From Planctomycetaceae bacterium (GTDB lineage Bacteria; Planctomycetota; Planctomycetia; Pirellulales; UBA1268), in assembly GCA_002862165.1 (NCBI GenBank), contig PKCL01000257.1:1-7997 (forward strand): 7,997 bases of DNA, in the 5' to 3' direction. The stretch's first letter is position 1. Every line of letters starts with the position of its first letter. The notes beneath the pieces were generated by a model that made no database searches, was not told the origin of the DNA, and saw only the letters and a list, made by a program, of their open reading frames with translations. The position numbers were made by a program, and so were the translations under genes. Shown here piece after piece: positions 1-6,577 of the stretch.

Positions 1-1564
1 CAGCTTGCTTAATAAGTTCAATTGAATCTGGGAACGGGAAAAATGCGTCTGATGCAAGCACGCCACCTTGTGCTCGATCACCTGCTTTTTCTAATGCTAT
101 TCGAACTGCATCAACCCGGCTTGTTTGCCCCACACCAGCTCCTACGAGGCTTGTCCCCTGACAAACAGCAATCGCATTACTCGTAAGCCGGCGGACCATT
201 GTAAACGCAAAATCAAGCGGCTGAGTCAGATTTTTTGTAGGTGCTTTACTCGTCACAACCTCCCATGCAGTTGGATCATCTGGAGTCTCGTCTGGTCGCT
301 GCGCTAACATCCCACCTGCAACACTTCGTAGCTCAAGACCAGCGGTAGGCCCCCACGGATCACCTGGTGGCACTTCAACTAATCGTACACTTGTCTTCCA
401 TGCTGGACGTGTCGTGAGGACCGCTACGGCCCCTGCAGAAAAGGCTGGTGCAGCAATCACTTCAATAAACATACCTGGCTTCAGGAGACATTCAGCTGCT
501 GCCTCATCAAAAAGACGATTAACCGCAACGATAGATCCAAAAGCACTTATTGAATCTGCCGCCATAGCTGCTCCTAGAGCTTCATCAATTGTTGCAGCAC
601 TCGCCGCACCACAAGGATTGGTGTGCTTAATGACTGCAGCGCCAGGATCTTGAATCAAGTCGGCGATTCGAACTGCAGCGTCAAGATCAAGTAAATTGTT
701 GTAAGAAAGTTCTTTACCCGATAGCTGCTTTAAACCAGCCAGTCCAAAATGTGTATCAGCAGGCGCATACATAGCAGCCGACTGGTGTGGGTTTTCGCCG
801 TATCGTAACGACATCCTTCGCTCAAGTCCGAGAGCAAACCGAGCAGGGAGTGGCGGTTCTTCAGACTGGGATTCTTTTAATGTTGGTTTTGCTCCTCCCG
901 CCACCAAGCCTGCGTGACCCGCCATCCAACGTGCGATGACAGCGTCGTATTTGGCAGTACGTTCAAAAGCACTCGCGGCAAACAATCGTCTTTCTGCTAG
1001 CGTAGTACCTCCACGAATCATTGCGGCTATTGCCTCGTCATACTGATCAGGACCTGTCACAACCGCAGTAAAGGCATGGTTCTTGGCTGCTGCTCGTACG
1101 AGGCTTGGGCCACCGATATCAATTAATTCAATCGCATCATCTGCCGTACAGTCATCTTTGCTAATAACGCTCCCGAAAGGATACAGATTCACAACAATCA
1201 GTTCGAATCGATCAATTCCATGCTTTGCCAAAACCTTCAGATCATCCCCCCTATCACCACGAGCCAAGATGCCGGCAAAAATATTTGGATGAAGTGTTTT
1301 CACACGTCCATCAAGTACTTCTGGAAAACCCGTTATTGACGACACATCTTCAACAGAGACACCGAATTCCTTTAGAGCTCGTGCTGTTCCGCCAGTACTG
1401 ACAGCAATAATACCGGCTGCTTTGAGCGCTGAAGCTAATTTGTCGAGCCCTGCTTTATCGTAGACACTTATGAGCGCACGGCGTATTGGTAGCATGCTGA
1501 CATTGAAATCATGATTTGGTCTGGTATTCGAGGACGAGACGGGGTTCGATGCAAATTGAGACAT
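1..1564 (-). CDS. purH: PurH: bifunctional AICAR formyltransferase / IMP cyclohydrolase (3' end cut by window edge)
   Basis: Catalyses the last two steps of de novo purine synthesis in the cytoplasm: formylation of AICAR by 10-formyl-THF, then ring closure to IMP. Reading the minus strand from 1564 gives 521 codons without a stop, running off the left edge. The N-terminal cyclohydrolase (MGS-like) domain shows ALISVYDKAGL, STGGTA, LDGRVKTLHP, LIVVNLYPF and IDIGGPSLVRAAAKNH. The transformylase domain shows LRYGENPHQSAA, GKELSYNNLLDLDAA, the catalytic KHTNPCG (K313-H314 counted from 1564) and, near the cut, SDAFFPFPDS. About 35-40 C-terminal residues (the usual QPGGSVRD...FTGxRHFRH end) should lie outside. 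Start choice is uncertain. ATG at 1564 gives a polar N-terminal tail of 23 residues; ATG at 1495 begins MLPIRRALISVYDKAGL, as most family members do, and gives a more typical length. Neither has a clear Shine-Dalgarno. The identification itself is secure. Confidence 0.97.
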   Translation of the reverse strand, partial: MSQFASNPVSSSNTRPNHDFNVSMLPIRRALISVYDKAGLDKLASALKAAGIIAVSTGGTARALKEFGVSVEDVSSITGFPEVLDGRVKTLHPNIFAGILARGDRGDDLKVLAKHGIDRFELIVVNLYPFGSVISKDDCTADDAIELIDIGGPSLVRAAAKNHAFTAVVTGPDQYDEAIAAMIRGGTTLAERRLFAASAFERTAKYDAVIARWMAGHAGLVAGGAKPTLKESQSEEPPLPARFALGLERRMSLRYGENPHQSAAMYAPADTHFGLAGLKQLSGKELSYNNLLDLDAAVRIADLIQDPGAAVIKHTNPCGAASAATIDEALGAAMAADSISAFGSIVAVNRLFDEAAAECLLKPGMFIEVIAAPAFSAGAVAVLTTRPAWKTSVRLVEVPPGDPWGPTAGLELRSVAGGMLAQRPDETPDDPTAWEVVTSKAPTKNLTQPLDFAFTMVRRLTSNAIAVCQGTSLVGAGVGQTSRVDAVRIALEKAGDRAQGGVLASDAFFPFPDSIELIKQA

Positions 1565-1671
1565 TTTTTTTACAGTGGAGAAGTAAAACTAAATTTTTGA
1601 TCACTCAATTTAAGATTAGAACCGGCAACGTGATTTACTCAAAGGGTTCCGCGCCGCTCCGGTCAACTAGG

Positions 1672-2607
1672 CTAGTCTTTGCCAGAGTTTGCCCTGTGCA
1701 GATCAACTTCAATAATTGTGCCCCGTTTTGTCAAATGACCTTTTATAAAAACGCGACCCCGTAATTGCTTCACAATCGATTTCACAAGATACAGCCCTAA
1801 CCCTGTTCCAGGGGTAGCTCGTTCTAACTCACTCCCTAACCGAACGAACCGTCGAAAAACCTGCCCACGGTCTGTAAGTGGAATGCCTGGGCCATTATCT
1901 GCGACGCGAACCAATACACGATTTTTCTTTTTTAATTCCACTGTGACATCAACATGTGGCTCAGGAAGTGAATACTTTACTGCGTTATCAATAACATTTC
2001 GAAATACAAGCTCGATATCAGCCTCCCTTCCCTGCACAAAAAAACCTTCCGTTTTAGATTCTGCATTGATCACAATACAATCGTTGGGAACCTGATGACG
2101 CTCAGCGACCCGCTTAGCCACATTTCTAAGTACAGGAACCATTGGGGTCGCTTCAGCAATTGATAAAGCTGGTCGATGCATTGTTTTTGCCGCATCGAGG
2201 AGATGATCGATAAGGGTGTCCAGCCGCTCTACGTCTTCCAGCATGAATCGATGAAAATCTAATTGCTCTACTGGTGGTACTGGCCGACGGGTCAATGTCT
2301 GTAAATAAAGTTTAAGTGAGGCGAGTGGACTTTTGAGTTCGTGAGTCACACTATCAATGAAATTGCTCTGACGCTGTGATAACGCAATTGCCTTGACTGC
2401 CAAGGCGAAATATATAATGACGCCAACTAATACAAGTACTAGAAGTGATACACCGACTGCCAATAAGACCCAGTAAAATGCTGCATTTTTGGAGCCTAGT
2501 GCAGCCGCTATACTGACAAGAACCCATCCGACTCCAAGCGTAATGATTGATCCAATCAAGACCACACCAAGTGTAATCGGCCAACCTAATGAACGACGCG
2601 GTTCCAC
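1672..2607 (-). CDS. Membrane sensor histidine kinase (HAMP-less, two TM segments)
   Basis: A 311-residue two-component sensor kinase anchored in the inner membrane. Two hydrophobic segments (about residues 11-36 and 44-72) enclose a loop of only a few residues, so there is no periplasmic sensor domain and no clear HAMP, PAS or GAF. The kinase core follows: H box FIDSVTHELKSP with phospho-acceptor H89, N box NVIDNAVKYS (N208), G1 DNGPGIP (237-243), F box FRRFVR (251-256) and G2 GTGLGL (267-272). All catalytic boxes are intact. The start is GTG at 2607, supported by AGGAG at 2613-2617 on the minus strand, about 5 nt away. No response regulator gene lies in the window: purH is downstream (107 bp) and the upstream neighbour diverges. 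The signal is therefore unknown, perhaps sensed in the membrane. The sequence style resembles kinases I associate with planctomycetes; that link is recollection, not a search result. Confidence 0.95.
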   Translation of the reverse strand: MEPRRSLGWPITLGVVLIGSIITLGVGWVLVSIAAALGSKNAAFYWVLLAVGVSLLVLVLVGVIIYFALAVKAIALSQRQSNFIDSVTHELKSPLASLKLYLQTLTRRPVPPVEQLDFHRFMLEDVERLDTLIDHLLDAAKTMHRPALSIAEATPMVPVLRNVAKRVAERHQVPNDCIVINAESKTEGFFVQGREADIELVFRNVIDNAVKYSLPEPHVDVTVELKKKNRVLVRVADNGPGIPLTDRGQVFRRFVRLGSELERATPGTGLGLYLVKSIVKQLRGRVFIKGHLTKRGTIIEVDLHRANSGKD

Positions 2608-2611
2608 AAAA

Positions 2612-2617
2612 TCTCCT
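2612..2617 (-). promoter_or_regulatory. Ribosome binding site of the histidine kinase gene
   Basis: On the minus strand AGGAGA precedes the GTG at 2607, with TTTT between. It is among the strongest Shine-Dalgarno matches in the window and fixes the GTG as the start codon, because no ATG is available nearby in this frame. Confidence 0.7.
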
Positions 2618-2630
2618 CTCTTTCAGTGAA

Positions 2631-2665
2631 ATTAGGTTCCTGTTTTGTCCACTCGTTATGAAACC
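2631..2665 (+). repeat. Two-part repeat, copy 1: ATTAGGTT-N19-ATGAAACC
   Basis: ATTAGGTT at 2631-2638 and ATGAAACC at 2658-2665 are separated by 19 nt. The same two words with the same 19-nt spacing recur at 3971-4005, while the spacers differ. This copy lies in the divergent region between the kinase gene and the plus-strand gene at 2701. An inverted copy of the first word, AACCTAAT, sits at 2583-2590 just inside the kinase coding sequence. It may be an operator-like element, or chance. Confidence 0.35.
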
Positions 2666-2700
2666 TATTCTTATTAAATCTCATTTAATACTTTCAAAGA

Positions 2701-3273
2701 ATGTCTGAATTTCCACTTCCTACAAGTAAACCGTGTGTTCCGATTCATTTTGAGGTCGGACGGATCAGCGTTGAATTCACCTGGAACAATGATCGATGGC
2801 ACCATTGCTTTCGAATAGATCAGAAGAATTGTCTCCAATCGGTGGAAAAGGACGGCATCACTCGAAGTAATGTAGAAAGAATAATTCCTCACGGCATTTC
2901 TGATACGTGGCCTGCCTCACCGGTTATTACCGAAGTAACGCCAACTGAAGCCATGGGCCGCCAAGCACTTGTAGCCATTGGGTTGGCTGGACGTTCACAT
3001 TTTTCAGCAAGTTTAACAGCCTCGGAAACTGATGAAGACTCGATACTCATTGAAGTTGCCTGTAGAGCCCAAGAAGCGCCAAAATGGCTCGGTTCAACCT
3101 ATTATCGCTACGGAAAAAGCCCTCCAGATGATCTTATTGTAATTCAACCGAAGGCAATCGACCCTTTTGAGCGGCCCGTGACAATCCTTTGGTCATATCG
3201 TGTTTCAGGAGGGGGTATCGAGGCGGTACACCCTGCATCTTGCGGCAAACTGCTCTTTCCGTCAAATTGTTGA
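2701..3273 (+). CDS. Hypothetical protein, 190 aa, unrecognised
   Basis: I do not recognise a family. The predicted protein has 190 residues, no signal peptide and no membrane segment, so it is probably cytoplasmic. Its middle looks like alternating beta strands, for example residues 13-27 (PIHFEVGRISVEFTW), 87-106 (around VAIGLAGRSHFSASL), 114-123 (SILIEVACRA) and 159-167 (VTILWSYRV). This suggests a compact beta-rich domain. It contains five cysteines (12, 36, 44, 121, 181) plus the C-terminal Cys190, with no regular metal-binding spacing. The ATG at 2701 is the first in-frame start and has only a weak purine run (AAAGA) right before it. It diverges from the kinase gene (93 bp between starts) and is followed at 62 bp by the next plus-strand gene, so the two could be co-transcribed. 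Absence of stops across 190 codons and its fit between neighbours make it a likely real gene. Confidence 0.75.
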   Translation: MSEFPLPTSKPCVPIHFEVGRISVEFTWNNDRWHHCFRIDQKNCLQSVEKDGITRSNVERIIPHGISDTWPASPVITEVTPTEAMGRQALVAIGLAGRSHFSASLTASETDEDSILIEVACRAQEAPKWLGSTYYRYGKSPPDDLIVIQPKAIDPFERPVTILWSYRVSGGGIEAVHPASCGKLLFPSNC

Positions 3274-3303
3274 AGATCAGCGATCATCCGGCGATCGCTT
3301 CTT
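3273..3303 (+). other. Intergenic hairpin between the 2701 and 3336 genes
   Basis: AGCGATC (3279-3285) and GATCGCT (3293-3299) form a perfect 7-bp stem with a 7-nt loop. AAGA (3273-3276) and TCTT (3300-3303) can extend it across a 2-nt bulge. It begins at the stop codon of the upstream gene. There is no T-tract after it, so it is not a standard intrinsic terminator; it might act as an mRNA stability or processing element. Confidence 0.35.
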
Positions 3304-3335
3304 GGCAATGCAGAAAAAGTTGATGGAAGGTTCTG

Positions 3336-3971
3336 ATGTTTGAAGTTATCGAGCAACTGAAGGCCGAATGGACTGATAAATATGTCGTAATTAACTCACC
3401 AGCACCGGAACTCAGTCGGTTTGCAAAAACCACTGGCACGGTACGAGCCGTCAATATGAATGGTCGCTGCCTCGTGGAGTTTGATCAGTTCAACAACATA
3501 GGCTGGTATGACATTGACCCATCGCATCTTAGAGTTGTGACAGAGCCACTGCCGAAGCCCGAAAAGATAGCGGTCACAAAAACTGCACCTGCTGCAAAGG
3601 TATCCTCGGCAAAAACTGCTCCAGCAAAGAAACAGTCAACCGCGGACATACTTGCAGCAGCACGAGGAGGTGGTTCAAAGCCTGCAGCAAAACCAACTGG
3701 AAAACTATCTGTAGCAGAAATTTTGGCGAAAGCTCGTGGGTCTTCACCCCAGCCAACTGCTGAGCCAACTGCTGACCCAACTACCGAGTCAACTGCCGAG
3801 TCAACTGCTGAGTCAACGCCAGACCAAGAAGAATTGACTGAAAATCCAATAGTTTCAGAAGAAACGACTGTTGAGACAGAATCGCTTCCTGATAAGGGGG
3901 CTTCGGCAGGGTCTCTCCCAACGACAACCGCAGAAAAAATTGCATGGTGCAGACAACACGATGTGCAGTAA
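3336..3971 (+). CDS. Hypothetical protein: SH3/KOW-like N-terminal block, duplicated ILAxARG motif, low-complexity tail
   Basis: A 211-residue protein of unknown function, probably cytoplasmic (no signal peptide or membrane segment). Residues 1-68 form a conserved-looking block, DKYVVIN...FAKTTGTVRAVNMNGRCLVEFD...IGWYDIDPSHLRVV, whose short beta strands and 'G-V-V-N-G-L-V-F' pattern suggest a small SH3- or KOW-like barrel. Residues 70-165 are Ala/Pro/Lys/Thr-rich and carry the same short motif twice, STADILAAARG (101-111) and LSVAEILAKARG (124-135). Acidic PTAE/STAE repeats follow (140-163). The last residues, TAEKIAWCRQHD (199-209), look like a small conserved C-terminal motif. GGAAGG at 3325-3330, 5 nt before the ATG, supports the start. 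The repeated linear motifs suggest a tethered binding protein with two or three docking peptides; that is inference. I associate this architecture with planctomycete proteins of unknown function, from memory only. Confidence 0.85.
   Translation: MFEVIEQLKAEWTDKYVVINSPAPELSRFAKTTGTVRAVNMNGRCLVEFDQFNNIGWYDIDPSHLRVVTEPLPKPEKIAVTKTAPAAKVSSAKTAPAKKQSTADILAAARGGGSKPAAKPTGKLSVAEILAKARGSSPQPTAEPTADPTTESTAESTAESTPDQEELTENPIVSEETTVETESLPDKGASAGSLPTTTAEKIAWCRQHDVQ
3753..3824 (+). repeat. Six tandem 12-nt units within the 3336 gene
   Basis: Six consecutive imperfect copies of [CT]CAACTGCTGAG encode PTAE, PTAD, PTTE, STAE, STAE and STPD. Units start at 3753, 3765, 3777, 3789, 3801 and 3813. The unit is in frame, so gain or loss of copies would only change the length of the acidic linker. 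Mostly silent differences (GCT/GCC) show that the array is not brand new. Confidence 0.85.
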
Positions 3972-4005
3972 TTAGGTTACACCAGCAACCCTCTGTCATG
4001 AAACC
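3971..4005 (+). repeat. Two-part repeat, copy 2: ATTAGGTT-N19-ATGAAACC
   Basis: ATTAGGTT at 3971-3978 and ATGAAACC at 3998-4005 match copy 1 at 2631-2665 in both words and in the 19-nt spacing. It begins on the last base of the stop codon of the 3336 gene and ends 18 nt before the ATG of the lipoprotein gene. It therefore occupies a promoter/leader position, as copy 1 does for the 2701 gene. Confidence 0.35.
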
Positions 4006-4023
4006 GAACGAAAGGGATGAAAC

Positions 4024-4515
4024 ATGTTTCGAAATCAACTCCGTATCAAGAGGATTTCGTCGGCTGCTCTACTTTATGTAACACTGATTCTTCCTGGCTG
4101 CGGACGTATTACGAACCATCCCCTAGTGAACATCGCAAAAGAAGAGGTTGCTGTAAATAATCGTTCTCAAGCAATGTTAGGAGAACCATTGACTTGGCAA
4201 GGAACAGTCACTGGTCGAGCGAATGAAGTTGACGGAATTGCAGCTATGCAAATCCCTGTTCTTGGTCCCAAAACAGCTGCGACAGTCATCGTTGAAGGAA
4301 AGAAGTTCGGGGATGAGTGGGGCGTGACACTACTGGAAATTCGCCCAGACAACGGAGATGAAAAACTTTCACTGACCGCAGATCTTGCTATGCGAAGTGG
4401 TGTTGAAACACCAAAATTTGATCCTAATGCAACACAGTCATCGTCTTCTGAAACTGCGCCACCACCTGCTGAAATCACAATTGACTTGCCTCCAGGGATA
4501 CCTGGGCCAGAGTAA
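4024..4515 (+). CDS. Putative lipoprotein with Coa1/Tim21-like (cytochrome oxidase assembly factor 1) domain
   Basis: A 163-residue exported lipoprotein. The N-terminus has basic residues (RNQLRIKR), a hydrophobic stretch and the lipobox LPGC, predicting lipidation at C26 and anchoring to a membrane. Residues 46-118 match the pattern of the Coa1/Tim21 fold as I know it: a 'LGEP' turn (52-55), a strand TWQGTVTGRANEVDG, then AAMQIPVLGPKTAATVIVEGKKFGDEWGVTLLEI, i.e. the 'I-P-V-x-G-P-K...A-x-K...W' signature. Residues 133-163 are a Ser/Pro-rich tail. In mitochondria Coa1 helps assemble cytochrome oxidase, but bacterial members are mostly uncharacterised and no oxidase genes are visible here, so the role is open. 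The start at 4024 has AAAGGGA about 7 nt upstream. Its stop lies only 6 bp from the stop of convergent ktrA. The lipoprotein call is firmer than the domain call. Confidence 0.8.
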   Translation: MFRNQLRIKRISSAALLYVTLILPGCGRITNHPLVNIAKEEVAVNNRSQAMLGEPLTWQGTVTGRANEVDGIAAMQIPVLGPKTAATVIVEGKKFGDEWGVTLLEIRPDNGDEKLSLTADLAMRSGVETPKFDPNATQSSSSETAPPPAEITIDLPPGIPGPE

Positions 4516-4521
4516 ATTTTT

Positions 4522-5193
4522 TTAGTTCATTTCACGCAGACGAGCCAATTCTTCTTCACGGCCAATGACAAGTAAAATTTGATCCTGAATGAGTTTTGTC
4601 CGCCCTTCGGGAAACATCTGAAATCGTCCCTGCATAACATCCCGTAATCCCAGAACAAAAACTCCAACGGTACTCCGAAGATCTGCTTCGGCAAGGGTCT
4701 TTCCCTCCAATGACTCTGGTACGGTGATTTCAACGACGCTATATTCCGGATCAATTGGTAGAAAGTCAAGGACGTTTGGCCAACTCGACTTATCGGCTAA
4801 TTCTTTAGCAACCATCTCCTCTGGAAAGACCACGCGATTTGCACCAAGGTGCGAAAGAATTTTTCCGTGCTCTTTTGTAACTCCTTTTACAACAACATCA
4901 CGAGCACCAAGTTCTTTGACATGCAGCGTTGCTAAGAGTGACCGGGAAATTGTTTCCCCGAGTGAGATGAAAACTGATGTTGAATCTTTAATCGGAAGGT
5001 TTTCAAGTAACTCTCGATCAGTTGCATCACCAATGATTGCCTCATGGATCACATTCTTGACCGCATCTAATCGGTCACGCCGCTGATCAACTCCGGTTAC
5101 CCGGCACCCGTTCGCTGCCAATTGGCTCGCTAATGCAGAGCCAAAAGAACCCATTCCGAGCATGATAAAACGTTTACTACTAGTTGAAGGCAC
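4522..5193 (-). CDS. ktrA: KtrA/TrkA-type RCK regulatory subunit of K+ uptake
   Basis: Cytoplasmic gating subunit of a Ktr/Trk potassium transporter; family members form an octameric ring below the pore and bind ATP/ADP or NAD(H). The 223-residue length equals one RCK_N plus one RCK_C domain, as in KtrA (full TrkA has two of each). The Rossmann half shows the dinucleotide loop GMGSFG (13-18), the acidic end of the second strand in TGVD (D36) and GDATD (55-59). The RCK_C part (about 140-218) contains EITVPESLEGKTLAEADLR and ends in ILLVIGREEELARL. The start is GTG at 5193, 6 bp after the ktrB stop codon, with only a weak AAGG overlapping it; a start much further in would break the first strand. 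The tight spacing implies co-transcription and perhaps translational coupling with ktrB. Confidence 0.95.
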   Translation of the reverse strand: MPSTSSKRFIMLGMGSFGSALASQLAANGCRVTGVDQRRDRLDAVKNVIHEAIIGDATDRELLENLPIKDSTSVFISLGETISRSLLATLHVKELGARDVVVKGVTKEHGKILSHLGANRVVFPEEMVAKELADKSSWPNVLDFLPIDPEYSVVEITVPESLEGKTLAEADLRSTVGVFVLGLRDVMQGRFQMFPEGRTKLIQDQILLVIGREEELARLREMN

Positions 5194-5199
5194 CTTATA

Positions 5200-6570
5200 T
5201 TAGCCGACAAGCGGCTCCTCCTCAGGGTAGTTCGGCTGGTACGTAGGTCGTTGCCGAGACAAAGCAACTGCAACAGTGATGGGACCCAAACGGCCCAGAA
5301 GCATCAAGATAGCCAAAATGAATTTTCCAGGAATTGTGAGTGAAGCCGTAATTCCAGTCGATAGTCCCACCGTTCCTAATGCTGATATACACTCGAATGA
5401 TGCATCAAGAAACCAGCGTGGTCGTTCAGCTGCCTTCCCTCCATTTTCAACACCCAAAAGTGCAACGAGTGCAACGAATGCAATTGCAACAAAAACTAAG
5501 GCTGTTGCAGTAGCTCGCTCAACTGCACGCTCCGGAATTGTGCGTTTTGCAAAATTAGCTCGTTCCTGTCCTCGAAAGCTTGCCCCAGCGCGAGTTAGGA
5601 GTGTCATGAAAGTGCTGACTTTAAATCCACCGCCTGTAGAGCCAGGGCCCGCACCGATAGCCATAAGCAGTATTGTGAGGAAGAGCGTCGCGCTTGACAA
5701 ACTCCCGTACTCGACTGTGTGAAAGCCAGCAGTACGACATGTCGTTGTATGAAATAGCCCAAGCAAAACACGGTTTGAAAGAGGCTGACCTGATAGAACA
5801 CCGTCTGACTCGAATACCCAAAAACTCACTGCACCGAAGGCAAGCAAACCAGCCGTCCCTAGCAACATTAACTTCGAATGCATATGCAGCCTATCCCAAA
5901 GAGATTCCCGGCTCCAGAGACGCGACGTGATATCAAAAAGCACCGGGAATCCAAGCCCTCCAACAATAACAAGACCACAAATAATCAGGTTTACAGGAAT
6001 ATCCGTATTATATGCCACAAGGCTATCATCCCCGAGAGAGAAACCTGCATTACAGAACGCCGACACAGAATGAAAAGCCGCCCTCCAAATGACATCCATT
6101 GGCTCACGGGTGCCCCACGTCGCCGCAGTCAGCAGTAAAAAACCAATGAATTCTGAGCAGAGCACAACCACTAGAACCATCAACGCCAACTGACGGAGCC
6201 CCCGGGCTGATTTGATTCCAAGGGTCTCTGCAATGACGGCTCGCTGCCTGACTGTTGCCTCTCCACCAATCTGAAAAATAAGAAGCGTTGTGATTGTCAT
6301 GATGCCGAGGCCACCAAGTTGAATCAGTATCAAGATGACCCCCTGTCCGAAGGGTGAGAAGTCTTCGACGGTCGATCGTACGGTCAAACCCGTCACGCAA
6401 CAGGCACTGGTAGCAGTAAACGCCGCGTCAACAATGGTTAACCCTGGTTGATTAGGCGCACGAGAGGCCGGAAGAGCCAGCAAGCCGGTCCCAATTGCAA
6501 TTGCACCGAGGTACGTAAAAAACGACCAGCGGGCGGAGTAACTTGCGAGAGATCCTGTAAATTCAGCCAT
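5200..6570 (-). CDS. ktrB: KtrB/TrkH-family potassium transporter, membrane subunit
   Basis: Ion-conducting membrane subunit of the Ktr K+ uptake system, 456 residues, in the usual KtrB range. The fold has four M1-P-M2 repeats. All four selectivity-filter turns keep their glycine: CVTGLT (G61), CNAGFS (G176), RTAGFH (G282) and GTVGLS (G402). The third M2 helix is broken by the intramembrane gating loop GAGPGSTGGG (306-315), characteristic of KtrB/TrkH. The C-terminus LLGRLGPITVAVAL is also typical. In-frame TAG stands directly before the ATG at 6570, so the gene cannot begin earlier; no Shine-Dalgarno is visible and a GC-rich hairpin lies just upstream. It is followed immediately by ktrA, forming a ktrBA operon. 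Family knowledge suggests Na+-dependent K+ uptake in osmoadaptation; ion coupling cannot be decided from sequence alone. Confidence 0.96.
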   Translation of the reverse strand: MAEFTGSLASYSARWSFFTYLGAIAIGTGLLALPASRAPNQPGLTIVDAAFTATSACCVTGLTVRSTVEDFSPFGQGVILILIQLGGLGIMTITTLLIFQIGGEATVRQRAVIAETLGIKSARGLRQLALMVLVVVLCSEFIGFLLLTAATWGTREPMDVIWRAAFHSVSAFCNAGFSLGDDSLVAYNTDIPVNLIICGLVIVGGLGFPVLFDITSRLWSRESLWDRLHMHSKLMLLGTAGLLAFGAVSFWVFESDGVLSGQPLSNRVLLGLFHTTTCRTAGFHTVEYGSLSSATLFLTILLMAIGAGPGSTGGGFKVSTFMTLLTRAGASFRGQERANFAKRTIPERAVERATATALVFVAIAFVALVALLGVENGGKAAERPRWFLDASFECISALGTVGLSTGITASLTIPGKFILAILMLLGRLGPITVAVALSRQRPTYQPNYPEEEPLVG

Positions 6571-6577
6571 CTAATGC

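Noticed and set aside
414..653. Short plus-strand open frames opposite purH (also 125-307 and 1083-1292)
   Set aside because: All are antisense shadows of the well-conserved purH coding sequence.
3291..3298. GCGATCGC octamer, as in cyanobacterial HIP1 repeats
   Set aside because: I noticed only this one copy; it is explained as the right arm of the local hairpin.
4167..4478. Minus-strand open frame of 103 codons opposite the lipoprotein gene
   Set aside because: Antisense to a gene with a good lipobox and domain pattern; Ser/Pro-rich shadow composition.
5276..5722. Plus-strand open frame of 148 codons opposite ktrB
   Set aside because: It lies entirely antisense to a clear KtrB, has an Arg/Ser/Pro/Ala-rich composition typical of a shadow frame and has no ribosome site.
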